DNA from: Bacteroidia bacterium | GTDB taxonomy: Bacteria > Bacteroidota > Bacteroidia > Bacteroidales > Marinilabiliaceae | Direction of reading: 5' to 3' | Length of the DNA: 41,401 nt | Assembly (NCBI GenBank): GCA_030526155.1 | Contig: JAUNDI010000020.1 | Span: 1-41,401 of the forward strand | Shown here: positions 9,425 to 18,500 of the stretch, one piece after another | Layout: the number at the start of each line of letters is the position of its first letter | Numbering within the stretch: the first letter of the stretch is position 1 | Translations under genes and position numbers: made by a program | The notes under the pieces: generated by a model | What the model was told of the DNA's origin: nothing | Databases searched by the model: none | What the model saw: the letters and a program-made list of their open reading frames with translations, nothing else

Positions 9425-9462
9425 CTTCGTTTTTCTTCTGTGGCGACAGAAGAAAAATGAAG
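9425..9462. repeat. 17-bp hairpin with GGCG loop
   Basis: The left arm 9425-9441 (CTTCGTTTTTCTTCTGT) pairs with 9446-9462 over 17 bp with a single G-T wobble; the loop is GGCG. It lies 37 bp before the end of the preceding stem structure's downstream flank and 139 bp upstream of the xylulokinase start. There is no U-tract typical of an intrinsic terminator on either strand. Confidence 0.5.
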
Positions 9463-9500
9463 ACCTAAGAAAGGTCTAAGAAAGAAAAATGAAGATATGA

Positions 9501-9531
9501 TTGTAAGGATAAAAAATAACCCCTAACTTTA
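9501..9531 (+). promoter_or_regulatory. Candidate promoter of xylulokinase
   Basis: TTG at 9501-9503, then 20 nt, then TAACTTTA at 9524-9531 fits the Bacteroidota -33/-7 pattern, except that the last base of the -7 box is A where G is usual. The expected transcription start is near 9537, leaving a leader of about 64 nt before the ATG at 9601. Confidence 0.4.
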
Positions 9532-9600
9532 CCACACCTATGCAGTAGACACACCCTGCATATATAGTTATCACAAGAAAACAAATAAGAACAAATAAAA

Positions 9601-11088
9601 ATGTATACATTAGGTGTTGACGTCGGAAGTTCTTCCGTAAAAGCTAGTTTGGTTAGCGTAGAAACAGGTAAGTGCATCGCTACAACCTTCTTCCCAAAGA
9701 GCGAAGCTAAAATCATTGCAAATCAACCAGGTTGGGCAGAGCAAGAGCCTGCTGAATGGTGGAAAAACCTCTGCCAGAGTGTAAACTTCATCATGAACGA
9801 GAGCGGCGTTAAGCCTGCCGACGTGAAGGCTATCGGTATTAGCTACCAGATGCACGGCCTCGTATGCGTAGATAAGGACCAAAACGTACTACGCCCTGCT
9901 ATTATCTGGTGCGACTCACGCGCTGTACCTTACGGCGAGAAGGCTTTCAACACACTCGGTAAGGATCTCTGCCTCGGTCACCTCCTCAACTCACCAGGTA
10001 ACTTTACAGCATCAAAGCTCGCTTGGGTTCGCGAGAATGAGCCTGAGCTATTCAATAAGATAGACAAGATAATGCTTCCTGGCGACTATATCGCTATGAA
10101 GATGACAGGCGAGGTATGCACTACTATATCTGGTCTCTCTGAGGGTATGATGTGGGACTTCAAGGAGAATAGCGTGGCTAAGTTCCTCCTCGACTACTAC
10201 CAGATACCAGAGAGCTTCATACCTACTATACTCCCTACATTCGCAGATCAGGGCCACCTCACAGCTGCAGCTGCAGCAGAGCTAGGTCTTGCTGAGGGTA
10301 CACCTGTAACATATCGTGGTGGCGACCAGCCAAACAACGCCCTCTCTCTAGGCGTACTCGAGCCAGGCGAGATAGCTGCTACAGCAGGTACATCAGGCGT
10401 TGTATATGGTGTAAATGGTACTGTAAACTACGACAACCAAAGCCGCGTAAATACATTCGCTCACGTTAACTACGCTAAGGATAACATCCGCCTCGGTCAC
10501 CTTCTCTGCGTAAACGGTACAGGTATCCTCAACTCATGGATTAAGCGTACTGTAGCTCCAGAGGGTATCTCTTATGCTGATATGAACGACCTTGCCGCTT
10601 CTGTAGCTATCGGTAGCGAGGGTCTCTCTATTCTCCCATTTGGTAATGGCGCAGAGCGTATGCTCGAGAATAAGGAGATAGGTTGCTCTGCACAGGGCAT
10701 CAACTTCAATATCCATACTAAGGCACATATGGTACGCGCCGCACAAGAGGGCATTGTATTCTCATTCAAGTATGGTATCGACATCATGAACGAGATGGGC
10801 ATGCAGGTAAATACAATCCATGCTGGTAACGCAAATATGTTCCTCTCACCTATCTTCCGCGATACATTGGCAGGCGTAACAGGTGCAACAATACAACTCC
10901 ACGATACAGACGGCTCCCTCGGTGCAGCTAAGGGCGCAGGTATCGGTGCAGGTATCTATAAGTCAGCAGCCGAGGCATTCAGCACCCTCGAGACAATGAA
11001 GACTATAGAGCCAGACGCAGCCAAGGCAGCTCAATACGCCGAGGCATACAACACCTGGAGAATGCGCCTAGAGAACGCGATACGATAA
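9601..11088 (+). CDS. xylB: Xylulokinase (FGGY carbohydrate kinase)
   Basis: This 495-residue protein phosphorylates D-xylulose to xylulose 5-phosphate in the cytoplasm, feeding the pentose phosphate pathway. The N-terminal FGGY lobe opens with the phosphate-binding DVGSSSVK (residues 7-14), and the MHGLV block with the following IIWCDSRA stretch (about residues 84-105) is the substrate-site signature of xylulokinases. The C-terminal lobe carries GGDQPNNALSLG and, near residue 440, DTDGSLGAAKGAG. The length is normal for the family. No xylose isomerase, transporter or regulator gene is adjacent, so it stands alone between a repeat-rich stretch and a REP-like pair. Other FGGY kinases, such as gluconate or ribulose kinases, are less likely. 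Confidence 0.9.
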   Translation: MYTLGVDVGSSSVKASLVSVETGKCIATTFFPKSEAKIIANQPGWAEQEPAEWWKNLCQSVNFIMNESGVKPADVKAIGISYQMHGLVCVDKDQNVLRPAIIWCDSRAVPYGEKAFNTLGKDLCLGHLLNSPGNFTASKLAWVRENEPELFNKIDKIMLPGDYIAMKMTGEVCTTISGLSEGMMWDFKENSVAKFLLDYYQIPESFIPTILPTFADQGHLTAAAAAELGLAEGTPVTYRGGDQPNNALSLGVLEPGEIAATAGTSGVVYGVNGTVNYDNQSRVNTFAHVNYAKDNIRLGHLLCVNGTGILNSWIKRTVAPEGISYADMNDLAASVAIGSEGLSILPFGNGAERMLENKEIGCSAQGINFNIHTKAHMVRAAQEGIVFSFKYGIDIMNEMGMQVNTIHAGNANMFLSPIFRDTLAGVTGATIQLHDTDGSLGAAKGAGIGAGIYKSAAEAFSTLETMKTIEPDAAKAAQYAEAYNTWRMRLENAIR

Positions 11089-11112
11089 AAAAACAAATCA
11101 ACAAACAAAACG

Positions 11113-11211
11113 TTGTAGAGACGGGGCACGCCCAGTCTCCATTCGTTAAGGGAAACCATTATAGGTCAAATTCCTTGCGGCATGGAGACGGGGTGTGCCC
11201 CGACTCTACAA
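11113..11211. repeat. REP-pair-like inverted repeat with 29-nt arms
   Basis: The 29-nt arms 11113-11141 and 11183-11211 are reverse complements with 3 mismatches. Each arm is itself palindromic (GAGAC ... GTCTC on the left, GGGG-TGTG-CCCC on the right), so two hairpins face each other across a 41-nt spacer. This is the layout of bacterial interspersed REP pairs. It begins 24 bp after the xylB stop, where it could stabilise or end the mRNA. Confidence 0.65.
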
Positions 11212-11405
11212 TTGTACATAACAAACAATAACAAATTCCAAAACAACAATATCATTCACACCCCCAATATACCCATACTCTTCTTAGGGTGCTCCTTGGG
11301 TGCACATAGAGTGCTCCCACGGTGTAGAGGGCATTTAGAAAATAATAATACAAAGACAGCCATACAAAAACTCCCCAATGCAACCCCCTCAAGAGCCGTC
11401 CAGCT

Positions 11406-11433
11406 GTAGAGCCTTTTCACGAAAAGGCTCCGC
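11406..11433 (+). repeat. GAGCCTTTTC palindromic repeat, copy 4
   Basis: Same element and orientation as copy 1 at 8811-8840, with the AC centre and left flank GTA; the right flank is CGC rather than CGTAC. It lies about 70 bp upstream of the tRNA gene. Confidence 0.7.
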
Positions 11434-11476
11434 AACAAAAAGGTACGCAAAACAACAAAAAACAACAAAAAAAACG

Positions 11477-11484
11477 TATATTTG
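11477..11484 (+). promoter_or_regulatory. -7 promoter box of tRNA-Pro
   Basis: TATATTTG is a perfect match to the Bacteroidota -7 consensus TAnnTTTG and would start transcription about 10 nt before the tRNA. No TTTG -33 box stands at the expected 20-nt spacing, where the sequence is A/C-rich. Confidence 0.55.
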
Positions 11485-11500
11485 CCCCGCAAATTACATT

Positions 11501-11575
11501 CGGGATGTAGCTCAGCCCGGTTAGAGTACACGTCTGGGGGGCGTGTGGTCGCAAGTTCGAATCTTGTCATCCCGA
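11501..11575 (+). tRNA. tRNA-Pro, anticodon GGG
   Basis: The 75-nt gene folds as a standard cloverleaf. The acceptor stem is CGGGATG / CATCCCG, the D-arm has GCTC with AGCCCGGTTA, the anticodon stem is CACGT / GCGTG, the anticodon loop is CTGGGGG with GGG at positions 34-36, and the T-arm is GCAAG-TTCGAAT-CTTGT. The discriminator is A and no CCA is encoded. It should read CCC and CCU codons. The next gene starts only 28 bp downstream with no terminator between. Confidence 0.95.
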
Positions 11576-11603
11576 CATTTGATTTGCAGCAAATTAGGCT
11601 AGC

Positions 11604-13340
11604 ATGCTATCATTGTCAAATATCATATCGTTGTTTGCCGTCGCTAAAGACGAGGATATCTCAACAGATGAGATGTTTAGACAATCATTTTTAAACGTAG
11701 TCAACTTTTTCCTACTGGTCTACTCGTTTATCGTTGGCGTACACGCGCTAATGTATGAGATAGGGGCTATAGCCATAATCAATTTCGCTGCTGCGGTATT
11801 TTTTCTCTCCTATTTCGTATTTGCCTATCTAATAAAGAATACTAGGGTATATAATGCGATAGATCGTATAGTAGTTTTCCTATACTTTGTAATCGTACTT
11901 ATATCATCTAGCGTCACACGTTTTTGCACAGTTACGCTTCTTATGTACCCATTCTTAGCCATCATACTTCATGGCAGAAAGATTGGCATGGTACTATCGG
12001 TAGCGCAGATAGTTGTAGCTGTGGTCTTGTACTTGATATTGCAAGCATTCTTTCCTTACTTGGGGTTAGACTATACTCTTTATGAGATATCCTCGCTTTT
12101 TGTGCTCCAAATAGTGGGTACGTTTGTATTCTTGGTTGCCATACGATGGTTATCAGAGATAATATACGACAAGATACGCGAGGTAATATTGCTATCAGAA
12201 GACATGAAGGTACAGAAGGAGCTTATAGAGCACCTAACCCAGATAATGAGAATATCGATACACGACGTAGAGAAGTGCTCCAAGCGAATGTCTGATACCA
12301 ACCTAACACAGATGCAGTCGCAATTGCTATCGACAATTAGAGTATCAGTTGGCAGTATGAACCAAAAGCTTGATTCGATACTTACAGCATCAGAGCATTG
12401 TATTAGGCCATTAGGAGAGGAAGATGTGGTATTTAACCTCCATACATTAGTATCTACTACCTTGATGCTCTACGGCACTAATGCCAATAAGATGCAACAG
12501 GGACACTCCGTAGTACTCTCCTCTGAGATGCCACAGCAAGTGATGGGTAATAGCATAGTGACAAAGCAGATATTGCTCTCTATCTTCGATGCCCTCGACC
12601 ATAAGATAGGGCTAAAAGACAAGACGCTAGTGGTAACGCTAAGCCTATGCGATACTAATGTTCAGACACTAGTGGTGAACTTCGCCATAACGATAAATAT
12701 GCAGATGGATATAGACCATAGAGATCTAAACTCTGTAGAGGCGAAGCTAATAAATGCCCTAGCATTAATAGATGCTAAGCGGCTAATAGACGCCACGAAT
12801 TCTAACTTCGCCATAGAGCACGTCTCTAACATGCTATCTATCCAATTTACACAACCATATAAGGATGTAGATGCGATAGTGCTCCCTGATGCCGACCTCC
12901 TAGAAGAGAAGCGCACCTATAACGAGATAATACAAGAGAATAGGATGGCGCTCTCGATACGAGATATGTCGATGCTAATAGTCTCTTTTGACGAGATTAC
13001 GGATAGACTACTTCTAGAGTCGTTCCTAGGGCGATTTGGCAAGGTAGAGGTAGCAGCCTCGGCACGCTCAGCACTAAATAGGTTTGAGAACTCAACAGTA
13101 GATGTGATAGTACTATCTATGTCGCAATACTACGAGATGTCACCAATGGATTTAGTGAGAAAAATAAGAGAGATAGAACAAGGTGTGGGAAGAAAGGTAA
13201 TAATCATTGCATTAGATTCGGAACAGGTGAGAGGCGAGACGAAGCTAGAGGCTATGCAAGCAGGTGTAGATATTTTTGCACATTATCCTAAAGATATCAC
13301 ACGCCTACACGAAATAATAAAAGATACAATTGATAATTAA
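11604..13340 (+). CDS. Degenerate hybrid histidine kinase-like membrane protein
   Basis: This 578-residue protein has six likely transmembrane helices (about residues 28-184), then a helical dimerisation-like segment with a histidine at 220 (SIHDVEK), an ATPase-like region (about 270-420) and a receiver-like C-terminus (about 452-578). The catalytic features are missing. The N-box equivalent KQILLSIFDAL lacks the metal-binding Asn, and no D-x-G-x-G box follows. In the receiver the phospho-acceptor Asp position is Ser505 (VIVLSMSQ), the conserved Lys position is Tyr561 (HYPKD), and the Thr position is Asp538. So it is probably a signalling scaffold or ligand-sensing pseudo-kinase. It starts 28 bp after tRNA-Pro and ends 41 bp before dpp7, so it may be co-transcribed with either. 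The function is unknown. Confidence 0.65.
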   Translation: MLSLSNIISLFAVAKDEDISTDEMFRQSFLNVVNFFLLVYSFIVGVHALMYEIGAIAIINFAAAVFFLSYFVFAYLIKNTRVYNAIDRIVVFLYFVIVLISSSVTRFCTVTLLMYPFLAIILHGRKIGMVLSVAQIVVAVVLYLILQAFFPYLGLDYTLYEISSLFVLQIVGTFVFLVAIRWLSEIIYDKIREVILLSEDMKVQKELIEHLTQIMRISIHDVEKCSKRMSDTNLTQMQSQLLSTIRVSVGSMNQKLDSILTASEHCIRPLGEEDVVFNLHTLVSTTLMLYGTNANKMQQGHSVVLSSEMPQQVMGNSIVTKQILLSIFDALDHKIGLKDKTLVVTLSLCDTNVQTLVVNFAITINMQMDIDHRDLNSVEAKLINALALIDAKRLIDATNSNFAIEHVSNMLSIQFTQPYKDVDAIVLPDADLLEEKRTYNEIIQENRMALSIRDMSMLIVSFDEITDRLLLESFLGRFGKVEVAASARSALNRFENSTVDVIVLSMSQYYEMSPMDLVRKIREIEQGVGRKVIIIALDSEQVRGETKLEAMQAGVDIFAHYPKDITRLHEIIKDTIDN

Positions 13341-13381
13341 ATACTACCATATACGTCATTTCTAAGACAATAAAAAAGCAA

Positions 13382-15526
13382 ATGAAAAAAATCTTAATTT
13401 CTATTTTCACACTGCTAATTGCAGTGTCTGCCCGCGCTGACGAGGGTATGTGGGTGTTATCTCTTTTGGCTAAGATGAATATTGGTCAAATGCAAGAGAT
13501 GGGATGCAAGCTATCGGCAGAGGATATCTACTCGGCTAATAGTACATCTCTTAAGGATGCTATTATCATCTTCGGTAATGGCTGTACAGGTGAGATAGTA
13601 TCAGACAAGGGTCTTATCTTTACAAACCACCACTGTGGTTATGGCAACATACAGCAGTTGTCGTCTGTAGAGCATAACTATTTGCGTGACGGCTTCTGGG
13701 CAAAGAGCCACGAGGAGGAGTTGCCAGTACCAGGACTACAGGTACGTTTCATGGTGGGCTTTGAGGATGTGACAGATGTAATTACCAAGGGATTGGATAA
13801 TGCATCAGCAGAGGAGCGTGCTTCAAAAGTATCTGAGCGCGCATCAAAGATGCAGTCGGACGCATTGGAGACATACTCTGCAGAAGAGAGAGAGTACACA
13901 GAGGTACGCGTAGAGTCGTTCCTCAGCGGCAACCAATACTTCAAGGTTACATACAACGTATATAACGACATTCGTTTTGTAGGTGCACCTCCAGTATCTA
14001 TTGGTAAGTTTGGTCATGATACAGACAATTGGATGTGGCCACGTCATACAGGCGACTTCTCGATATTCCGTGTATATATGAGCAAGGATGGCAAGCCTGC
14101 ATCATTCTCAACAGAGAATGTACCATTGAAGCCAAAGCACCATCTTCCTGTATCTTTGGCAGGCATTGAGATGGGCGACTACGCTATGACAATGGGCTTC
14201 CCAGGTTCTACAGACCGTTACCTCTCATCTTGGGGTATTGAGGAGACAATGAACATTGTAAACGCTTCACGTATCCTACCTCGCGAGACAAAGCAGAATG
14301 TATGGATGGCTGATATGCAGGCCGACGAGAAGATAAATATCCAATATGCATCAAAGTATGCTCGTAGCTCAAACTACTGGAAGAATGCTATTGGTATGAA
14401 CCGTGGTCTTAACCGTTTGCATATCCTTGACAAGAAACGTGCTATAGAGGCCGACTTTGCAAAGTATGCTGAGACGCACCCAGAGTATAAGAATGTTCTC
14501 TCATCGCTATCAGAGAACTATGCTAGCCGCGCTGCTAACATGAAGGCTCTCTACTACCTCAGAGAGTGTGTAGGAAGTGTTGAGCTCTTGTCAACAAATG
14601 CAGCCCCTATAAATGCATTGGTAAGAAGGATTGAGTCGGGCAAACCTGTAGATGACGACTTCAAGGCACAAATTATTGAGGCATACCGTAACATCTTCAA
14701 GGATTACAGCGCTAAGACAGATGAGAAGGCTTGTGCTGCTCTCCTCGATTTCTATGCTAAGAGTGTAGACGCAGAGTATCTACCTACATTCTACCAGACA
14801 ATAGCTAAGAAGTACAAGAACAACTATGTAGCATTTGCTGCTGCTCTCTTCAAGAATTCTATCTTGGCAGACTCAACAAAGCTCTTTAAGTTTATTGAGA
14901 AGCCAAACTTGAAGTTGATCAATAAGGATATGGCTTACCTCGCAGCTAAGGACCTACAGTCGAAGTACCAGATGCTACGTTCATCTATCAGCATACCATC
15001 ACTCAAGGTTGCTAATGCAGAGCGTATGTTCCTCAAGGGCTTGATGGAGATGAACCCAGATAAGAACTTCTACTCTGATGCCAACTTCACAATGCGTCTC
15101 TCATACGGTGTAGTAGGCGATTATGAGGCTGCTGATGCTGTACACTACAAGCACTACACAACACTCAAGGGTGTAATGGAGAAGGAGAAGCCAGGCGACT
15201 GGGAGTTTGACGTACCTGCTAAGTTGAAGGATCTTTACAATGCAAAAGATTACGGACGTTATGCAGATAAGGATGGTGAGATGCACGTATGCTTCACAAC
15301 AAATAACGATATCACAGGCGGTAACTCTGGTAGCCCTGTAATAAATGGCAAGGGCCAGCTCATAGGTCTCGCATTCGATGGCAACTGGGAGGCTATGAGT
15401 GGAGATATAGCATTTGAGACAGAGCTCCAGAAGTGTATCTGTGTAGATATAAGATATGTTCTTTTCATCATTGAGAAATATGGTGATGCGAAGAATATTA
15501 TTGACGAACTTACATTTGCTGAATAA
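13382..15526 (+). CDS. dpp7: S46-family dipeptidyl peptidase, DPP7-like
   Basis: A 714-residue serine exopeptidase that removes dipeptides from peptide N-termini in the periplasm or at the cell surface. A signal peptide is visible (MKKILISIFTLLIAVSARA). The chymotrypsin-like catalytic set is present: TNHHCGYG with His84, DNWMWPRHTGDFS with Asp225 as the likely acid, and GNSGSP with Ser649. The residue 18 positions after the serine, which is Arg in DPP11 and selects acidic P1 residues, is Gly667 here (LAFDGNW). That favours the hydrophobic/aliphatic preference of DPP7. The length matches the roughly 712 residues of the family. The stop is 8 nt before the sprA start codon, so the two genes are surely co-transcribed. 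Peptidases of this type feed amino-acid fermentation in Bacteroidales. Confidence 0.9.
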   Translation: MKKILISIFTLLIAVSARADEGMWVLSLLAKMNIGQMQEMGCKLSAEDIYSANSTSLKDAIIIFGNGCTGEIVSDKGLIFTNHHCGYGNIQQLSSVEHNYLRDGFWAKSHEEELPVPGLQVRFMVGFEDVTDVITKGLDNASAEERASKVSERASKMQSDALETYSAEEREYTEVRVESFLSGNQYFKVTYNVYNDIRFVGAPPVSIGKFGHDTDNWMWPRHTGDFSIFRVYMSKDGKPASFSTENVPLKPKHHLPVSLAGIEMGDYAMTMGFPGSTDRYLSSWGIEETMNIVNASRILPRETKQNVWMADMQADEKINIQYASKYARSSNYWKNAIGMNRGLNRLHILDKKRAIEADFAKYAETHPEYKNVLSSLSENYASRAANMKALYYLRECVGSVELLSTNAAPINALVRRIESGKPVDDDFKAQIIEAYRNIFKDYSAKTDEKACAALLDFYAKSVDAEYLPTFYQTIAKKYKNNYVAFAAALFKNSILADSTKLFKFIEKPNLKLINKDMAYLAAKDLQSKYQMLRSSISIPSLKVANAERMFLKGLMEMNPDKNFYSDANFTMRLSYGVVGDYEAADAVHYKHYTTLKGVMEKEKPGDWEFDVPAKLKDLYNAKDYGRYADKDGEMHVCFTTNNDITGGNSGSPVINGKGQLIGLAFDGNWEAMSGDIAFETELQKCICVDIRYVLFIIEKYGDAKNIIDELTFAE

Positions 15527-15534
15527 AAAGACGA

Positions 15535-18500
15535 GTGACAAGAATTAGTCATCGGATATATAAAATGGTCATGATGCCCCTCTTAGCCCTCATAGGCTTT
15601 GGGGGGCAGAGTGGCGTTTGGGCCCAAACGGATACGTTGTCATTACGATATCCTATTCCCGACATACCATCTCATGGTGATACATACACAGTATCGCCTA
15701 TTGACCTATCAGGACCAGATAATCTTGGATATTCTGCGGTATATGACGCCTTGTCGGGTACCGTTACCATTTATCGCAAGATAGGAGGCATGAATGTACG
15801 TCTCCCTTACACTATGACATTTGAAGAGTATCAGAACGAGAGGACACGTCGCTCTATGCTCGAATATTGGCTTCAGCGCTCACAGGACGAGTCGCGAGCA
15901 CAACATAACGCCTCGTCTGAAGAAAATGGCGAAGGCGAAACAGACAACAACTCAATACTCAACTCGAAATGGCGCATAAACTCCGACCTATTCGCTAGTA
16001 TATTTGGCTCTAACCAAATAACGATGAAGTTACAAGGTCAAGCTAAGGTATCTATGGGAGTTCAGGTTAACAAGATAGATAACCCAACGATGCAAGAGAG
16101 GATGCGCAAGACCACCTCATTTGACTTCAACCAATCTGTACAGATGAACCTAAACTCACAGATTGGAGAGCGAATGAAGTTGGGCATCAACTATAATACG
16201 GAAGCAACGTTTGACTTCGAGAACGAGGTTAAACTCGACTATACGGGTACAGAGGATGATATTATCCAAAATATTGAGGCAGGTAATATCACATGGTCTC
16301 TACCAGGAACACTTTTACAAGGCTCACAATCGCTATTCGGCTTTAAGATGGACATGAAGTTTGGACGTCTTAAGGTGTCTACTGTTTTCTCGCAAAAAAA
16401 GGGAGAGACAAAGTCGATGACGATACAAGGAGGAGCCACAAAGAAAGACTTTGATATAGACATTACAAATTATGAGCGTAATAGGCACTTCTTCCTTGCG
16501 CACTATTTCAAGGATATGTATGACGACGCCCTACGTGCATTGCCATATGTAAATTCGCCTATTGTAATCAACAAGATAGAGGTATGGGTAACCAATAGAA
16601 CAGGCAACTATAATAACACCCGAAATATTATAGCCTTTACAGATATTGGTGAGAATAGGAAGAGCGATATGCAGTCGCCCTCTCAATGGAGTACTTCCAA
16701 TATGCCTGTACCATCGAATGATGCCAATGACATATATGAGAAATTAACATCCACAATACTCCCCTCTCGTTCGATAAATGATTTTACGACAACCATGTCG
16801 TCTTATCCACAACTTAGGACGGCTCGTGATTATGAGAAGATGGAGAATGCTAGGATGTTGAATACAAATGAGTATACCCTTAATGAGAAATTGGGATATA
16901 TCTCATTGGCTCAACCATTGAACAATAATGAGGTATTGGCAGTAGCATTCCAGTATACATATAGAGGACAGACATACAAGGTAGGTGAGCTAACTACAGA
17001 TGGAGTAGATGCACCACAGTGCTTGGTATTGAAGATGCTTAGAGGTACAATGTTGACCCCTAAATTTATGGCTTGGGACTTGATGATGAAGAATATCTAT
17101 AGCCTAAGTTCGTACGATATCCAGCAGAAAGATTTTGACTTGAATATTGTCTATTGTTCTGATTCTACATCAAACTATGTAAACTATCTATCAGAGGGAG
17201 AGCGACCAATGTATGGAGGGCATAATGGTGAGACCTTCTTGCAGATAATGGGCTTTGATAGGTTAAACTCAACAAATGACGTAGCCCCAGATGGCAAGTA
17301 CGACTTTGTAGACGGCATAACCATAGATGCTAGTAAAGGTAGGATTATATTCCCCGTACGTGAGCCATTTGGCGATGCTATGGCGAAGAAGATAGGAGAC
17401 AATAGAATCGGTGAGAAGTATGCTTTTCGTGCTCTGTATGACTCTACACAGGTATTTGCTAAACAGCAGACTAGCAAGAATAAGTTTAGGTTGAGAGGTA
17501 CATACTCCTCCTCGTCATCTTCAGACATCTCGCTTAATGCATTTAATATAGCTAAGGGATCGGTAAGTGTAACGGCAGGCGGACAGATACTGACAGAGAA
17601 TGTAGACTACTCTGTCGACTACCAACTAGGCCGTGTAAGGATACTTAACCAGAGCTTGCTTAACTCTGGTCAGGCTATCAATGTACAGTATGAGAATGAG
17701 AGTGCTATAACGACCCAGACCCAGACTATGGTGGGAGCACATCTTGACTATGAGATATCTGACAATTGGAATATTGGGGCTACTGTAATACATATGAAAG
17801 AGCGCCCATTAACCAATAAAGTCTCATATGGCGATGAGAGTATCTCAAATACCATGCTTGGATTTAATACCGAGTTCAAGAGAGACTTGCCATTCATTAC
17901 CTCGGCATTAGATGCATTACCTATGTTATCTACGAAAGAGATGTCTACAATCACCGTTGAGGCGGAGATAGCCAAGTTGATAGCAGGGCATACTAAGACT
18001 ATCAATGCTGCATATATTGACGACTTTGAGGGCTATAGTATTACATATGATATAAAGAACTGGACAGCTTGGCATTTGGCATCTAAACCACAAGGGCAAC
18101 CAGACATACTACCAAATGCCGATTTGACCAATGATCTATCGCAAGGATTTGATAGGGCTAAGTTGGCTTGGTACACTATAGACCCATTGTTCTTACGCTC
18201 TATGACTACAACACCTAGACATATTAAGAACGACCCAGAGCAGCAGTCGTCTCATTATGTCCGTGAGGTCTATGAGGAGGAGCTATACCCAAATAAAGAG
18301 AGTGCATACGGCGAGTCTACCAATATACCAGTACTTAACTTGGCATATTATCCAGACGAGAGAGGGTCGTACAACTTTACTACAGACCTTGACAAAGATG
18401 GACATCTGAATGACCCAGAGACCAAATGGGCAGGTATCCAAAGAAAGTTGGAGACGACAGACTTTGAGTCGGCAAACATAGAGTATATCCAATTTTGGAT

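Larger units (their letters stand above)
8403..9600. other. Gene-free 1.2 kb stretch with many small repeats and hairpins
   Basis: No open frame here looks like a gene: the few frames of 65-80 codons run through palindromic repeats and have no recognisable domain or signal peptide. The stretch lies between the divergent starts of the adhesin and xylulokinase, so it should hold both promoters. It contains three copies of a GAGCCTTTTC palindrome, 10-bp and 11-bp tandem triplets, a 21-bp palindrome, an 82-bp stem structure and a 17-bp hairpin, each listed separately. A plus-strand TATCTTTG at 8437-8444 resembles a -7 box but has no -33 partner. Confidence 0.7.
11089..11500. other. Gene-free stretch between xylB and tRNA-Pro
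   Basis: No gene is visible in about 410 bp. The stretch holds a pair of inverted REP-like elements (11113-11211), a fourth copy of the GAGCCTTTTC palindrome (11406-11433) and the tRNA promoter region. There is no conventional T-tailed terminator directly after xylB; the first REP-like hairpin is the only strong stem nearby and may serve that purpose. Confidence 0.6.

Noticed and set aside
11182-11570. Frames of 75 and 104 codons around the tRNA
   Set aside because: One covers the REP-like pair and the other runs antisense through the tRNA-Pro gene.
17184-17528. Minus-strand frame of 114 codons inside sprA, and other antisense frames in sprA and pflB
   Set aside because: Shadows of strongly coding regions with Cys-, Ser- and Leu-rich translations and no start or domain of their own.
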